Shown: positions 16,206 to 25,126 of the stretch, in pieces
Layout of the letters: each line of letters opens with the position of its first letter
How positions within the stretch are numbered: position 1 is the first letter of the stretch
From: an uncultured Bacilli bacterium
GTDB taxonomy: Bacteria; Bacillota_I; Bacilli_A; ML615J-28; CAG-313
Direction: 5' to 3'
Assembly: GCA_934098295.1 (NCBI GenBank)
Contig: CAKONV010000015.1
Span: forward strand, 1 to 49,318
DNA length: 49,318 bases
The notes under the pieces: model-generated
The model's database searches: none
What the model saw: only the letters and a program-made list of their open reading frames with translations
What the model was told of the DNA's origin: nothing
Made by a program: the position numbers and the translations under genes

Positions 16206-17786
16206 ATTTTTACTTTCTAAGTACTCATCGTAAGTACATTTTCTATCTATTATTCCATACTCGATTATTTCGATAATTCTATTTGCTACAGTTTGAACAA
16301 ATTGATGGTCATGTGATGCAAAAAGAAGCTCACCATTATATTTTATAAGTCCATTATTAAGTGAAGTTATACTTTCAAGATCAAGGTGGTTTGTTGGTTC
16401 ATCCAATATAAGAAAATTAGATCCTTCCAACATACATTTTGAAAGCATACATCTAGCCTTCTCTCCTCCTGATAATACTGGTACTTTTTTGAATACATCA
16501 TCACCAGAGAACAACATTCTTCCCAAAAAACCTCTTAACACTGTTTCGTCATCTATATTATAAAAATGACCTATCCATTCCATTATAGACTCATCACCTT
16601 TAAAATAAGATGAATTATCTTGTGGAAAATATGATTTAGTTATTGTTTTACCCCACTCAATACTGCCGCTATCATATTTCATTTCGCCCATTAAAATTTT
16701 AAAAAGTGTTGTTTTTGCTATATTATCACTACCAACAAATGCTATTTTGTCTCCTTTAGCAACTTCAAAACTAACATTATTAAGTACTTTCTTTCCGTCT
16801 ATTGTCTTACTAAGTTTTTTGACAGTTAAAATTTCTTTTCCTGATTCACGTGTTGGCTTAAAATCAATATAAGGATATTTTCTTGATGATGGTACAATTT
16901 CATCAAGTTCAATCTTTTCTAACATTTTCTTTCTAGAAGTTGCTTGTTTACTTTTTGATGCATTAGCAGAAAATCTTGCAATAAATGCTTGTAGCTCTTT
17001 TATTTTTTCTTCTTTTTTCTTGTTAGCTTCTTTCATTTGCTTCAAAGCAAGTTCACTAGATTCATACCAGAAATCGTAGTTACCTATATAAAGTTTTATT
17101 TTACCATAGTCAATATCTGCAATATGTGTGCATACTTTATTAAGGAAGTGTCTATCATGTGATACAACAATAACTGTATTGTTAAAGTTAATCAAAAATT
17201 CCTCAAGCCAGTTAATAGCATCAACATCAAGGTTATTTGTAGGTTCGTCCAAAAGAAGTATATCAGGATTACCAAAAAGTGCTTGAGCAAGTAAAACTTT
17301 AACTTTTATATTATTTGCAACATCTTTCATAAGCATATAATGAAACTTCTCTTCTATACCAAGATTAGTAAGAAGCGTTGCAGCTTCACTTTCTGCTTCC
17401 CAACCATTTAACTCTGCAAAAGTTGCTTCAAGTTCACCAAGTTTAATTCCATCTTCATCAGTAAACTCAGTCTGCATATACATTTTTTCTTTTTCTTTCA
17501 TAACTTCATAAAGTTTAGAGTTTCCCATTATAACAGTGTCCATTACTGTAAATTCATCATACTCATAATGATTCTGCTTAAGAGTTGCTACTCTTTCACC
17601 TTTAGATATTATTATTTCACCATGAGTTGTTTCAAGCTCACCGGAAATAAGCTTTAAAAAAGTAGACTTACCAGCACCATTAGCACCAATTATCCCATAA
17701 CAATTTCCACTAGTGAACTTTACATTCACATCCTCAAAAAGAGTCTTTTTCCCAAATTTTAATGTAACATTATTTACTTGTATCAT
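16194..17786 (-). CDS. ABC-F ATPase (YbiT/YkpA-like)
   Basis: A 530-residue soluble protein with two ABC cassettes and no membrane segment; ABC-F proteins act on ribosomes in translation or antibiotic protection. The first P-loop is GANGAGKST with LLLDEPTNNLD. The second has LSGGEKARC and LILDEPTNHLD, but its P-loop reads GSDNIAKTT, lacking the usual Gly before Lys. That substitution and the length fit the YbiT/YkpA group. The inter-cassette linker is Lys-rich and helical. A role in resistance cannot be deduced. Confidence 0.9.
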   Translation of the reverse strand: MIQVNNVTLKFGKKTLFEDVNVKFTSGNCYGIIGANGAGKSTFLKLISGELETTHGEIIISKGERVATLKQNHYEYDEFTVMDTVIMGNSKLYEVMKEKEKMYMQTEFTDEDGIKLGELEATFAELNGWEAESEAATLLTNLGIEEKFHYMLMKDVANNIKVKVLLAQALFGNPDILLLDEPTNNLDVDAINWLEEFLINFNNTVIVVSHDRHFLNKVCTHIADIDYGKIKLYIGNYDFWYESSELALKQMKEANKKKEEKIKELQAFIARFSANASKSKQATSRKKMLEKIELDEIVPSSRKYPYIDFKPTRESGKEILTVKKLSKTIDGKKVLNNVSFEVAKGDKIAFVGSDNIAKTTLFKILMGEMKYDSGSIEWGKTITKSYFPQDNSSYFKGDESIMEWIGHFYNIDDETVLRGFLGRMLFSGDDVFKKVPVLSGGEKARCMLSKCMLEGSNFLILDEPTNHLDLESITSLNNGLIKYNGELLFASHDHQFVQTVANRIIEIIEYGIIDRKCTYDEYLESKNKMR

Positions 17787-17925
17787 ATTATCAAATTCCT
17801 TTTTTCACTTTTTTCTTTCCTTAGTAGTATATCATTTAAAACTAAAATTTGCTATTTATATTTAATATTCTCTTTTGTTTGCGTAAAGAATATATATATG
17901 TTATATTTATTGTAGGTGGTAACTA

Positions 17926-19914
17926 ATGAAAAAGAATAATTTGTTTTTGCTCTTGTTTTTTATATTTTTATTTATTTACGAAGAGTTAATTTTTCATATT
18001 TTTGTCTTTAAAAATTTCACAATGAACTTCTTATATGTCATATTGTTTTCTATACCAGTTGGAGGAATCTTTTACATTTTATCGAACCTGTTTAAGAACA
18101 AATTAAATAGACTTCCAACTTATTTTTTTACAGGATTAACATTATTTTTATTCATAGCAAACTTTATTTATAATAAGGTATATATATCTATAATATCTAT
18201 TTATTCTCTTTTAAATGGTAATCAGGTTCTAGGATTTTTAAATCATATCTTAAAGATTGCTAAAGAAAACTGGTATGTTTTAGTGCTTATGCTTTTGCCG
18301 TTAATCGTGTTAATTGTACTAGATATACTTAAAAAAGTTAATTATGAAAGGACCAGTCCATTAGCAAAAGTAAGTGTTTTGCTAGGTGTGGTTTTAATCC
18401 AATTACTTGCATTAACTGGTATTAAATTTATTGACACTGATGAAATTTATTCTAATAAAAATTTATATTCAAGCATACACTCTCCTCTTCTTACAACAGA
18501 AAGGCTTGGACTTGTAACTATGTTTAGGCTTGACTGTCAAAGAACTATATTCGGATTCACTGAAAAAGATATTGAAGTAGAAGTTCCTGATACTGATTCG
18601 TTAATTGATAAAAAAGAGGAAGAAGAGGAAAAGCCTAAAGAAATAAAATATAACACAAGCGACATTGACTGGGAAAGTTTAATAAATAATGAGCAAGACG
18701 AAAAAATAAAGTCAATGCATAAATATTTTAGTGTTCAATCCGCTACAAATCAAAACGATTATACAGGTATGTTTAAAGGTAAAAATTTGATTGTGTTTGT
18801 AGCAGAAGCTTTCTCACCTATGGCAATAAATGAAGAACTAACACCAAATCTTTACAAGTTATATAAAGAAGGTTTTCAGTTTGATAATTTCTATACTCCA
18901 TTATATCCAGTATCTACAGCAGATGGTGAATATATAAGTGATACATCACTAATTCCAAAAGAAGGTGTCTGGAGCATCTACAGAATTAAAGGCAACTATA
19001 TGCCATTCTCTTATGCAAATGAGTTTAAAAATCTTGGCTATACAACACATGCTTATCACAACAATACATATAATTACTATAACCGTGATACATATATAAA
19101 AACAATGGGATATGATTCCTACCTAGCATGTAAAAATGGGCTTGAAAAAAGAATAAATTGTAGAGTTTGGCCACAAAGTGACTATCAAATGGTAAACACT
19201 ACTATTGATGATTATATAAATGATGATCACTTCCTAGCCTACTACATGACAGTAAGTGGACATTTGCAATATACTCCAAATGATAATATGATGGTATCTT
19301 GGAACTGGAGTAAAGTAAAAAATTTGAATTTATCATTACACGCAAAATCATATATAGCATGTAATATTGAGTTTGATAAAGCTATTGGAGAAGTTTTAAA
19401 AAGACTTGAAGAAGCTGGAAAACTTGATGATACAGTTATCACAATCAGTGGAGATCATTATCCATATGGATTAACACTAGATGAAGTAAATGAATTATCA
19501 AATTATACAAAAGATGAAAACTTTGAAATGCATCACATGAGTTTCTTAGTATGGAACAGTGAAATGAAAGAACCAGTTAAAGTGGATAAATACGCTAGCA
19601 GTTTAGATATCTTACCAACTGTATTAAATTTATTTGGTATTGATTACGACTCAAGACTTTTAATGGGAACAGATATTATGTCTGATAGCCTACCTCTTGT
19701 AATATATTCAAATAGAAGTTTTATAACTGATAAATGCCGATATAATTCACTTACAAAACAAATGATACCACACGGTGATAAAAGTTGTGCTGATGAAGAA
19801 ATTAAAAGTTTAAATAATATAATATATAATAAATTTAAATTTTCTAAGTTAATTCTAGAAAATGACTATTACAGAAAACTATATAAAAGTTTAGGGCTAG
19901 AAATAAAAGAATAG
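17926..19914 (+). CDS. LTA-synthase-like sulfatase-fold membrane enzyme
   Basis: A 662-residue protein with five membrane helices in the first 170 residues and a large extracellular alkaline-phosphatase-fold domain. The LtaS pattern is present: Glu294 in VFVAEAFSP, nucleophile Thr331 in STADGEY, HNNTYNYYNRDTY and GDHYPYG. Such enzymes transfer glycerol-phosphate from phosphatidylglycerol to build lipoteichoic acid or related polymers. An insert rich in Glu/Lys (225-240) links the two halves. It starts at an ATG behind AGGTGG and is divergent from the ABC-F gene. Confidence 0.9.
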   Translation: MKKNNLFLLLFFIFLFIYEELIFHIFVFKNFTMNFLYVILFSIPVGGIFYILSNLFKNKLNRLPTYFFTGLTLFLFIANFIYNKVYISIISIYSLLNGNQVLGFLNHILKIAKENWYVLVLMLLPLIVLIVLDILKKVNYERTSPLAKVSVLLGVVLIQLLALTGIKFIDTDEIYSNKNLYSSIHSPLLTTERLGLVTMFRLDCQRTIFGFTEKDIEVEVPDTDSLIDKKEEEEEKPKEIKYNTSDIDWESLINNEQDEKIKSMHKYFSVQSATNQNDYTGMFKGKNLIVFVAEAFSPMAINEELTPNLYKLYKEGFQFDNFYTPLYPVSTADGEYISDTSLIPKEGVWSIYRIKGNYMPFSYANEFKNLGYTTHAYHNNTYNYYNRDTYIKTMGYDSYLACKNGLEKRINCRVWPQSDYQMVNTTIDDYINDDHFLAYYMTVSGHLQYTPNDNMMVSWNWSKVKNLNLSLHAKSYIACNIEFDKAIGEVLKRLEEAGKLDDTVITISGDHYPYGLTLDEVNELSNYTKDENFEMHHMSFLVWNSEMKEPVKVDKYASSLDILPTVLNLFGIDYDSRLLMGTDIMSDSLPLVIYSNRSFITDKCRYNSLTKQMIPHGDKSCADEEIKSLNNIIYNKFKFSKLILENDYYRKLYKSLGLEIKE

Positions 19915-19945
19915 AAAAAAAGCTTCATAATTGAAGCTCTTTTTA
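19914..19945. terminator. Bidirectional terminator
   Basis: AGCTTCA/TGAAGCT stem with a 4-base loop, preceded by A7 and followed by CTTTTT. It lies between convergent genes. Confidence 0.88.
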
Positions 19946-19950
19946 TTTTG

Positions 19951-21552
19951 CTATAAAGTAATTGTTACTATCTCATTTAGAGAATTAACTTTTTTATATT
20001 TAATTTTAACTTTATCATTAACTGACATAAATGGTAATATTTCTTCATTTATTTTTATAACTGCTCTATATTTTTCATTATCATTATCCATAATGTAATA
20101 ATATGTATTACCATCAACAGAGGCCTTCTCTATCTTTTTAATTGTTATTTCTTTTTCTAAATATTCGCTTTCTATGTTATTATCTAAGTTCATTAAATAA
20201 TTATCTTTTGCTTTTATTATTCCCAGATTAGACTCTGTAACAACAACTTTTTGATAATTTTGAACATCAATAAAGGCATACATCTTAACAAGTCCTGCAT
20301 TATCTTTTAATGATATCAAATACGTTGGTCTATTATTTAAATTTATTAAAAGTGGGAACGTTGATTTATATTTCATCTGTTGTACAGCACCTTCTGCACT
20401 AGCCATAGCAGAATATTCTTCAGCACCAGGAATCAAATAATAATTAGTTTCTTTTGTTCTCATATTAGTAAGTATAAATCCAAGGTTAGATTCATCACTT
20501 GATACAGAAGTTACTCCTGTATATAAATATACATCATCATCTTGTGCTATATAGTTGTAACCAGCAGTAGTTGCAACAACATTCTTTTGACCAAATATTG
20601 AGTTAATAAATCCTCCATTGTAAAGTCCCCAGTCATTAAATTGTTCAATTATTAAATCTGCACTATAAACATGGTCTACCCAAGAAGGTATCTCGCCTAC
20701 TTTATACTTTTTAGAATTACCTGTTATAGGGTCTAATATTACTACACCAGTGATTTCTTCTTTTAAACCAATACCAGTATATTTTATTGTAGGAACAACC
20801 CAGTAAGGATTACCATCATTATCTATTTCAAAGTTTTCTTTCCCAAATATTTCAGTTGGATAGCTAAATCTAAGTTTTCTTTCTAACCTTTCATTAAATA
20901 AAGCAGATGGCATATATTTCATACCTTTTTCAAGTCTTACTAAATTAGCCTCCCCTGTAGTAGAGTTAACCATAATATAACCAGCAACTCCGTTTTTTCT
21001 ATTTGTAAAATACTTAATTATTCCATCATATTCAAGAGGTGTAACACGTACTATCTTGTTATTATAGTTAATTTGTGTATACATGTTAGAAACGTAGAAC
21101 TGTGATACAAGATCTGTCATTTCTCCCATGACTCTATCGCCTATTTTACTAGTTGAATCTTTATCTAGAAGTGGAACATGGTCAAAGTCAACTGGTTTAA
21201 TTTCTTCAATAAACTTTCCTTCTTTTCTAATAGAAAGTCTTGAAGCATAACTTTCTGAGTTAAAAATTGGGGATAAAACAAAGTTGATTATAAATATAAG
21301 TGCTACTAAAGAAGGTACTGCAAGAATCATAATTTTAAAACTTTTTGAAAGTTTAATGGTTGTAATTCTTCCATGATTAGATACAAATCCAACAAAACTA
21401 AGAAAGTTCAATAATAAGTATATACAGTACATAAATATAGCAAATGTCCAGAACTCTGGTGATGTAATATTTAATGGTGGCAAAAATATATAAAATGATA
21501 TTGCAGCAATTAAAAGTGTTATTGCTATGTTAATTATAATTTTTTTCTTCAT
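19951..21552 (-). CDS. Membrane protein with large extracytoplasmic domain, unknown
   Basis: A 533-residue protein with three hydrophobic helices in the first 100 residues, then about 430 mostly beta-rich residues that should lie outside the membrane. I do not recognise a named family. The start ATG overlaps the stop of the TPM gene (shared base at 21552), so it is translated in coupling with it and the zinc-ribbon gene upstream. This suggests a job in the same envelope process. Confidence 0.75.
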   Translation of the reverse strand: MKKKIIINIAITLLIAAISFYIFLPPLNITSPEFWTFAIFMYCIYLLLNFLSFVGFVSNHGRITTIKLSKSFKIMILAVPSLVALIFIINFVLSPIFNSESYASRLSIRKEGKFIEEIKPVDFDHVPLLDKDSTSKIGDRVMGEMTDLVSQFYVSNMYTQINYNNKIVRVTPLEYDGIIKYFTNRKNGVAGYIMVNSTTGEANLVRLEKGMKYMPSALFNERLERKLRFSYPTEIFGKENFEIDNDGNPYWVVPTIKYTGIGLKEEITGVVILDPITGNSKKYKVGEIPSWVDHVYSADLIIEQFNDWGLYNGGFINSIFGQKNVVATTAGYNYIAQDDDVYLYTGVTSVSSDESNLGFILTNMRTKETNYYLIPGAEEYSAMASAEGAVQQMKYKSTFPLLINLNNRPTYLISLKDNAGLVKMYAFIDVQNYQKVVVTESNLGIIKAKDNYLMNLDNNIESEYLEKEITIKKIEKASVDGNTYYYIMDNDNEKYRAVIKINEEILPFMSVNDKVKIKYKKVNSLNEIVTITL

Positions 21553-22481
21553 TAAAAACTTCTTCCTCCTCCGCCATGGCTAACACCACTGCTGCCAGAA
21601 CTAATGCTTGAACCACCAGAAGAACCTCCTCCACCAGAACTGCTTTCAGTATGAATACGTGTTCTAGTAGTATGTGTAGTCAAGAACTGATCAGTAAATG
21701 TTCCCTTTACAATTTTTTTCTTGTCCAAGTAACCATCAGCATCCGTTGCAAGTTTAATTTTCTTATATCTACTAATCGTAATAAAAGTAATTGTAAGTGA
21801 AAGTACAAGTCCAACTGCTATTGACACAAGCCAATTAACTTTTCTTATTTTAACTACATATGGTTTTCCATTTTCATCAAGTCTAACATCTTCATTAGAA
21901 CTAGGAATACCACTTGAAGCAAACTCAGAAGATTTATCAATACCTTTGTCAATTGAATCGTAATATCTTTCATCTTTCACATATGAGTAAACAACATCAA
22001 GTATGTCATCAATTCTCTCATCATCATACATTATTTGTTCTTCACCAGATGTAGCAAAATATATTTCTCTAGTATCCATATCTATTAAGAAAAGGATACC
22101 ATCATGGAATTTATTTTTACCAAACATATTGTAATCATAAAAGTCATATGCATAATCTTTTGCACTAGCTTTATTATTATCAGTAGTAGTAACTACTACT
22201 AAATCCATATTATGGTTATTTATATATTCTGTTATCTTATTGTAAAGTAAAACTTCCTCTTCATCAGTAAATAAATCAGCAAAATCATAAACTTTTTCTT
22301 TTTCATCAACCTTAGGAGTTTTAAGAATTATATCTTTTCTATATGGAGTTATCTCAATACTTTCCCATATTCCAAGATGTTCATTTTCATTTCGTTCATA
22401 AGTTGTAACAGAAGCATTTGAAATTATTGGTGAAAAAAGTGTCAAAATCGTTATTAAAATACCTAAAAATCTCTTTTTCAT
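21552..22481 (-). CDS. TPM-domain membrane protein (YgcG-like)
   Basis: A 309-residue protein: a signal sequence (1-23), then a TPM phosphatase-like domain (about 60-190) with VYDFADLFTDEEEVLLYNKI and LFLIDMDTREIYFATSG. A membrane helix follows at about 217-237, and a Gly/Ser-rich C-terminus (GGGGSSGGSSISSGSSG…GGGGRSF). This is the usual TPM/YgcG layout. Relatives are linked to membrane-protein quality control. It lies in a coupled run with the zinc-ribbon gene upstream. Confidence 0.9.
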   Translation of the reverse strand: MKKRFLGILITILTLFSPIISNASVTTYERNENEHLGIWESIEITPYRKDIILKTPKVDEKEKVYDFADLFTDEEEVLLYNKITEYINNHNMDLVVVTTTDNNKASAKDYAYDFYDYNMFGKNKFHDGILFLIDMDTREIYFATSGEEQIMYDDERIDDILDVVYSYVKDERYYDSIDKGIDKSSEFASSGIPSSNEDVRLDENGKPYVVKIRKVNWLVSIAVGLVLSLTITFITISRYKKIKLATDADGYLDKKKIVKGTFTDQFLTTHTTRTRIHTESSSGGGGSSGGSSISSGSSGVSHGGGGRSF

Positions 22482-22493
22482 ATTATACTCTCC

Positions 22494-23558
22494 TTAACAA
22501 AAGTAAGTTATCAATGCTGTAATAGCAGTAATAATCACAAACAATATTATAAAGTATATAAAAGCTTTCTTCTTAGAGTAAGGAATATCTCCTATCATTT
22601 TTCCTGTTTCTCCATTCATGGCAAATGTATAAAACTTTTCATTATATTTAATATTAACCATCCATACTGGAAGTAGAACATATTCAGCATCCTCTTCATT
22701 TGTAGTACAGTTACGACTGCTTTCTATAAATGATGTGTAATGTATTGTAGAACGAAGTTCATCTTGGCAAGTAGTCTTGGCTCTTTCTAAAGATATTTTC
22801 ATAGCTTCATCTTTTTCAACGTCAAATTTTTCTGCCAAAAATCCTGATAAATATGATGCATTAAAAGGCACTAATTGTGTATAATCAAATGGCTCTATTG
22901 AGTTCATAATGGCATCATTAAATCTAACAGAACCATCAGTAGGAACGTTTATAAAAGGATATTCTGCATTTCTTTCTACCCTATATGTATCTGTTTTTGT
23001 GTACATATAATCGCCACTGCTCCATGAAGTAACATTTTTAGCAGTACCTTCCATATTTCCACTTATTTTACAAGAATAAAGCCAGAAAGGAATATATATA
23101 CCAGTTAATTCTTCAATATTCTTAGGAAGTGTAAATTCCTTTGGCATTAAGAACTTTCCTTTTCCAACCTTTTTAAAAGCCCCAACAGCATCATCCTTTG
23201 TTTTAGCAAATGGAATTATTCTAGATGGAGAAAATTTATTAGATAATCTACTTTTAAGTATTGCTGTATTCTTACAATAAACACAAAATGTAGCCGCTGT
23301 ATTTTTATCTGCTACTATCTTAGCACCACAATCTTTGCAGTTATATTCATCAAAATCTGTAGATTCTTCATTTTCTTTTAAATCCTTTTTAGAAACCTTT
23401 ACTTCTTCTTTTTCAAATTTTTCTTCATTCTTTTTCAAGTCATTAAGAGTAAATGTTCCTCCACAGTATTCACATTTCCACCCTTTGCTTTTAGGATTGT
23501 ATTTTAAACTAGCATTACAATTTGGACATTTATGGTCAACTGCCTTCATATAAAACAC
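22494..23558 (-). CDS. Double zinc-ribbon membrane protein
   Basis: A 354-residue protein with two N-terminal zinc ribbons (CPNC…CEYC at about 10-36 and CKDC…CVYC at about 75-96), a long soluble domain, and a C-terminal membrane helix (about 330-352, ending TYFC). It is a widespread uncharacterised Bacillota family often placed beside TPM genes, as here. The frame opens four codons before the Met of MKAVDHKCP, and that second ATG may be the real start. Confidence 0.82.
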   Translation of the reverse strand: MFYMKAVDHKCPNCNASLKYNPKSKGWKCEYCGGTFTLNDLKKNEEKFEKEEVKVSKKDLKENEESTDFDEYNCKDCGAKIVADKNTAATFCVYCKNTAILKSRLSNKFSPSRIIPFAKTKDDAVGAFKKVGKGKFLMPKEFTLPKNIEELTGIYIPFWLYSCKISGNMEGTAKNVTSWSSGDYMYTKTDTYRVERNAEYPFINVPTDGSVRFNDAIMNSIEPFDYTQLVPFNASYLSGFLAEKFDVEKDEAMKISLERAKTTCQDELRSTIHYTSFIESSRNCTTNEEDAEYVLLPVWMVNIKYNEKFYTFAMNGETGKMIGDIPYSKKKAFIYFIILFVIITAITALITYFC

Positions 23559-23568
23559 CTCATTTCAT

Positions 23569-24498
23569 TTAACCTTTTTTTCTACCTTTTTTTAATTTAG
23601 CAAGCGCATAAGTAAAAGAATTTTTAGGACCTGTTGTAAGTATTCCTTTTCTTGTTTGACCATTACTAGATTTTTTTATTATTTTAGTTAAATAAGAAGA
23701 AATAGTATCTCTCACAACTTCTATATTATGAACATCTCCATTTGTATTCTCCTTGATCTCTTCATATAACTTCGTAGGCAAGAATTTAATACGTGAATAA
23801 AGTTTTTCTTTATCTATCTTTATAACTTCATTATCTCCTACTTCAAATAAATCTGTCTTATCTCTATACTCTCTATCGAAATGTTCTCTACTTCCACTTG
23901 CAAGTTTTTTAATTTTATTAGGATCTTCAGCCTTAAAGTTTTTTCTGCTGTCTCCCATATAAGAAAGTGAACAAATTTTTTCGTATAAATCACTAAGTGT
24001 TGGATTCTCTTTATCTAAAAGAAGAAGTGCAACAGTTAAGGCATTTTTCTTATTTATTTCATTTGCTTTCTCTATATCTTCATCTTCTATGGCAGTAAAC
24101 ATTTCTTTTTGAAATCTACCTGCTATATAAAATGTTTTCCATTCAAGTAAATCTTCTAAAACATCTCTTTTTTCTATAACACCCATCTTGTAAGTATCTA
24201 TACCATAGTCAATATTTGTGGTGTAACATATACCTGCATGTTTTCTAAGTCCCTTTTCTTTGGCATTTTTAAAATAAATTCTAGGGATTAAATCATACAT
24301 ATAAGGATTCTTTTGCAAGTTTTCCATATAAAATTTCTTTATGTCATCAACGATTACTATCAAATCAACTTGTTTTTTTTCATTTTCACTATAACCAGCC
24401 TGATAAGCAATACTTGAACCATATGCTTTAACGGACACAACTGGTGGAAGTGTTTTCAAAAAAACTAATATTCTATCTCTTATATTATCTTTTTTCAT
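23569..24498 (-). CDS. Tam41-type phosphatidate cytidylyltransferase-like protein
   Basis: A 309-residue nucleotidyltransferase-fold protein. The N-terminal half matches the Tam41/MMP37 family: AYGSS (the G-S loop), VDLIVIVDDIKKFYMENLQK followed by NPYMYD, then GICYTTNIDYG, YKMGVI and a WKTFYIAGRFQK block. Tam41 makes CDP-diacylglycerol from phosphatidic acid and CTP for cardiolipin in mitochondria. In a bacterium this would be an alternative to CdsA. The DxD of VDLIVIVDD is the presumed metal site. It stands between an anchored unknown protein and the zinc-ribbon gene, in one transcript. Confidence 0.82.
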   Translation of the reverse strand: MKKDNIRDRILVFLKTLPPVVSVKAYGSSIAYQAGYSENEKKQVDLIVIVDDIKKFYMENLQKNPYMYDLIPRIYFKNAKEKGLRKHAGICYTTNIDYGIDTYKMGVIEKRDVLEDLLEWKTFYIAGRFQKEMFTAIEDEDIEKANEINKKNALTVALLLLDKENPTLSDLYEKICSLSYMGDSRKNFKAEDPNKIKKLASGSREHFDREYRDKTDLFEVGDNEVIKIDKEKLYSRIKFLPTKLYEEIKENTNGDVHNIEVVRDTISSYLTKIIKKSSNGQTRKGILTTGPKNSFTYALAKLKKGRKKG

Positions 24499-24509
24499 AA
24501 TTTACTAAT

Positions 24510-25085
24510 TTACTCCTTGTTATCACTGTAATCAAAATCATTGATTAACCATTTATCATTTTCTTTGACAATTTCTATTGTTTTTGTAATTACATAATAA
24601 TTTATTTCATCTGCAAGTACTTCACTATTAGAAAATGTTACTTGAACAATTATCTTATTATTATCAAATTCAATACTATCTATAGATATTTTACTTTTTA
24701 TATAACTATTACTTTGTGGTATAGAAGTTAAAAAATATGTAACGTTATCAATTTTAGATACATACTTTTTATTTTCAAAAGTCATACCTTCAAGTTGAGA
24801 AATTCCATTACTAGTAAATATATTTTTAACAACAGATTCATAGTCATCAACTTGGTATAAATTTACATCATCTTTTGTTACTTGTAATGTTTTAAAAATT
24901 ACTGCTGGATTTTCATAGACTTTGATTACGTCGTTTATGAGTTCCTTTGCAACATTATTTGCTTCATCTTTTGTCATTTCATGTTCTTTAACAACAACAT
25001 TATTACTTCTTCCCTTTATATAAAGAAAACTACCTAAAGATAACAAAACCACCCCGAGTATTATGTATATCAAAGATTTTTTCAT
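24510..25085 (-). CDS. Membrane-anchored extracytoplasmic protein, unknown
   Basis: A 191-residue protein with one N-terminal membrane helix (4-24) and a soluble outer domain of mixed alpha/beta type. No family recognised. The stop is 11 bases before the Tam41-like gene. The fold may be NTF2-like (a helix pair followed by strands ending DKWLINDFDY), which is inference from pattern only. Confidence 0.7.
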   Translation of the reverse strand: MKKSLIYIILGVVLLSLGSFLYIKGRSNNVVVKEHEMTKDEANNVAKELINDVIKVYENPAVIFKTLQVTKDDVNLYQVDDYESVVKNIFTSNGISQLEGMTFENKKYVSKIDNVTYFLTSIPQSNSYIKSKISIDSIEFDNNKIIVQVTFSNSEVLADEINYYVITKTIEIVKENDKWLINDFDYSDNKE

Positions 25086-25126
25086 ACATTCCTCCTAAAG
25101 TAATTATATTATATAATAAGTTTTTT

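Noticed and set aside
16690..16720. Damaged second P-loop in the ABC-F protein (GSDNIAKTT)
   Set aside because: This sequence is usual in the YbiT/YkpA-like group; the rest of the cassette is intact, so it is not decay.
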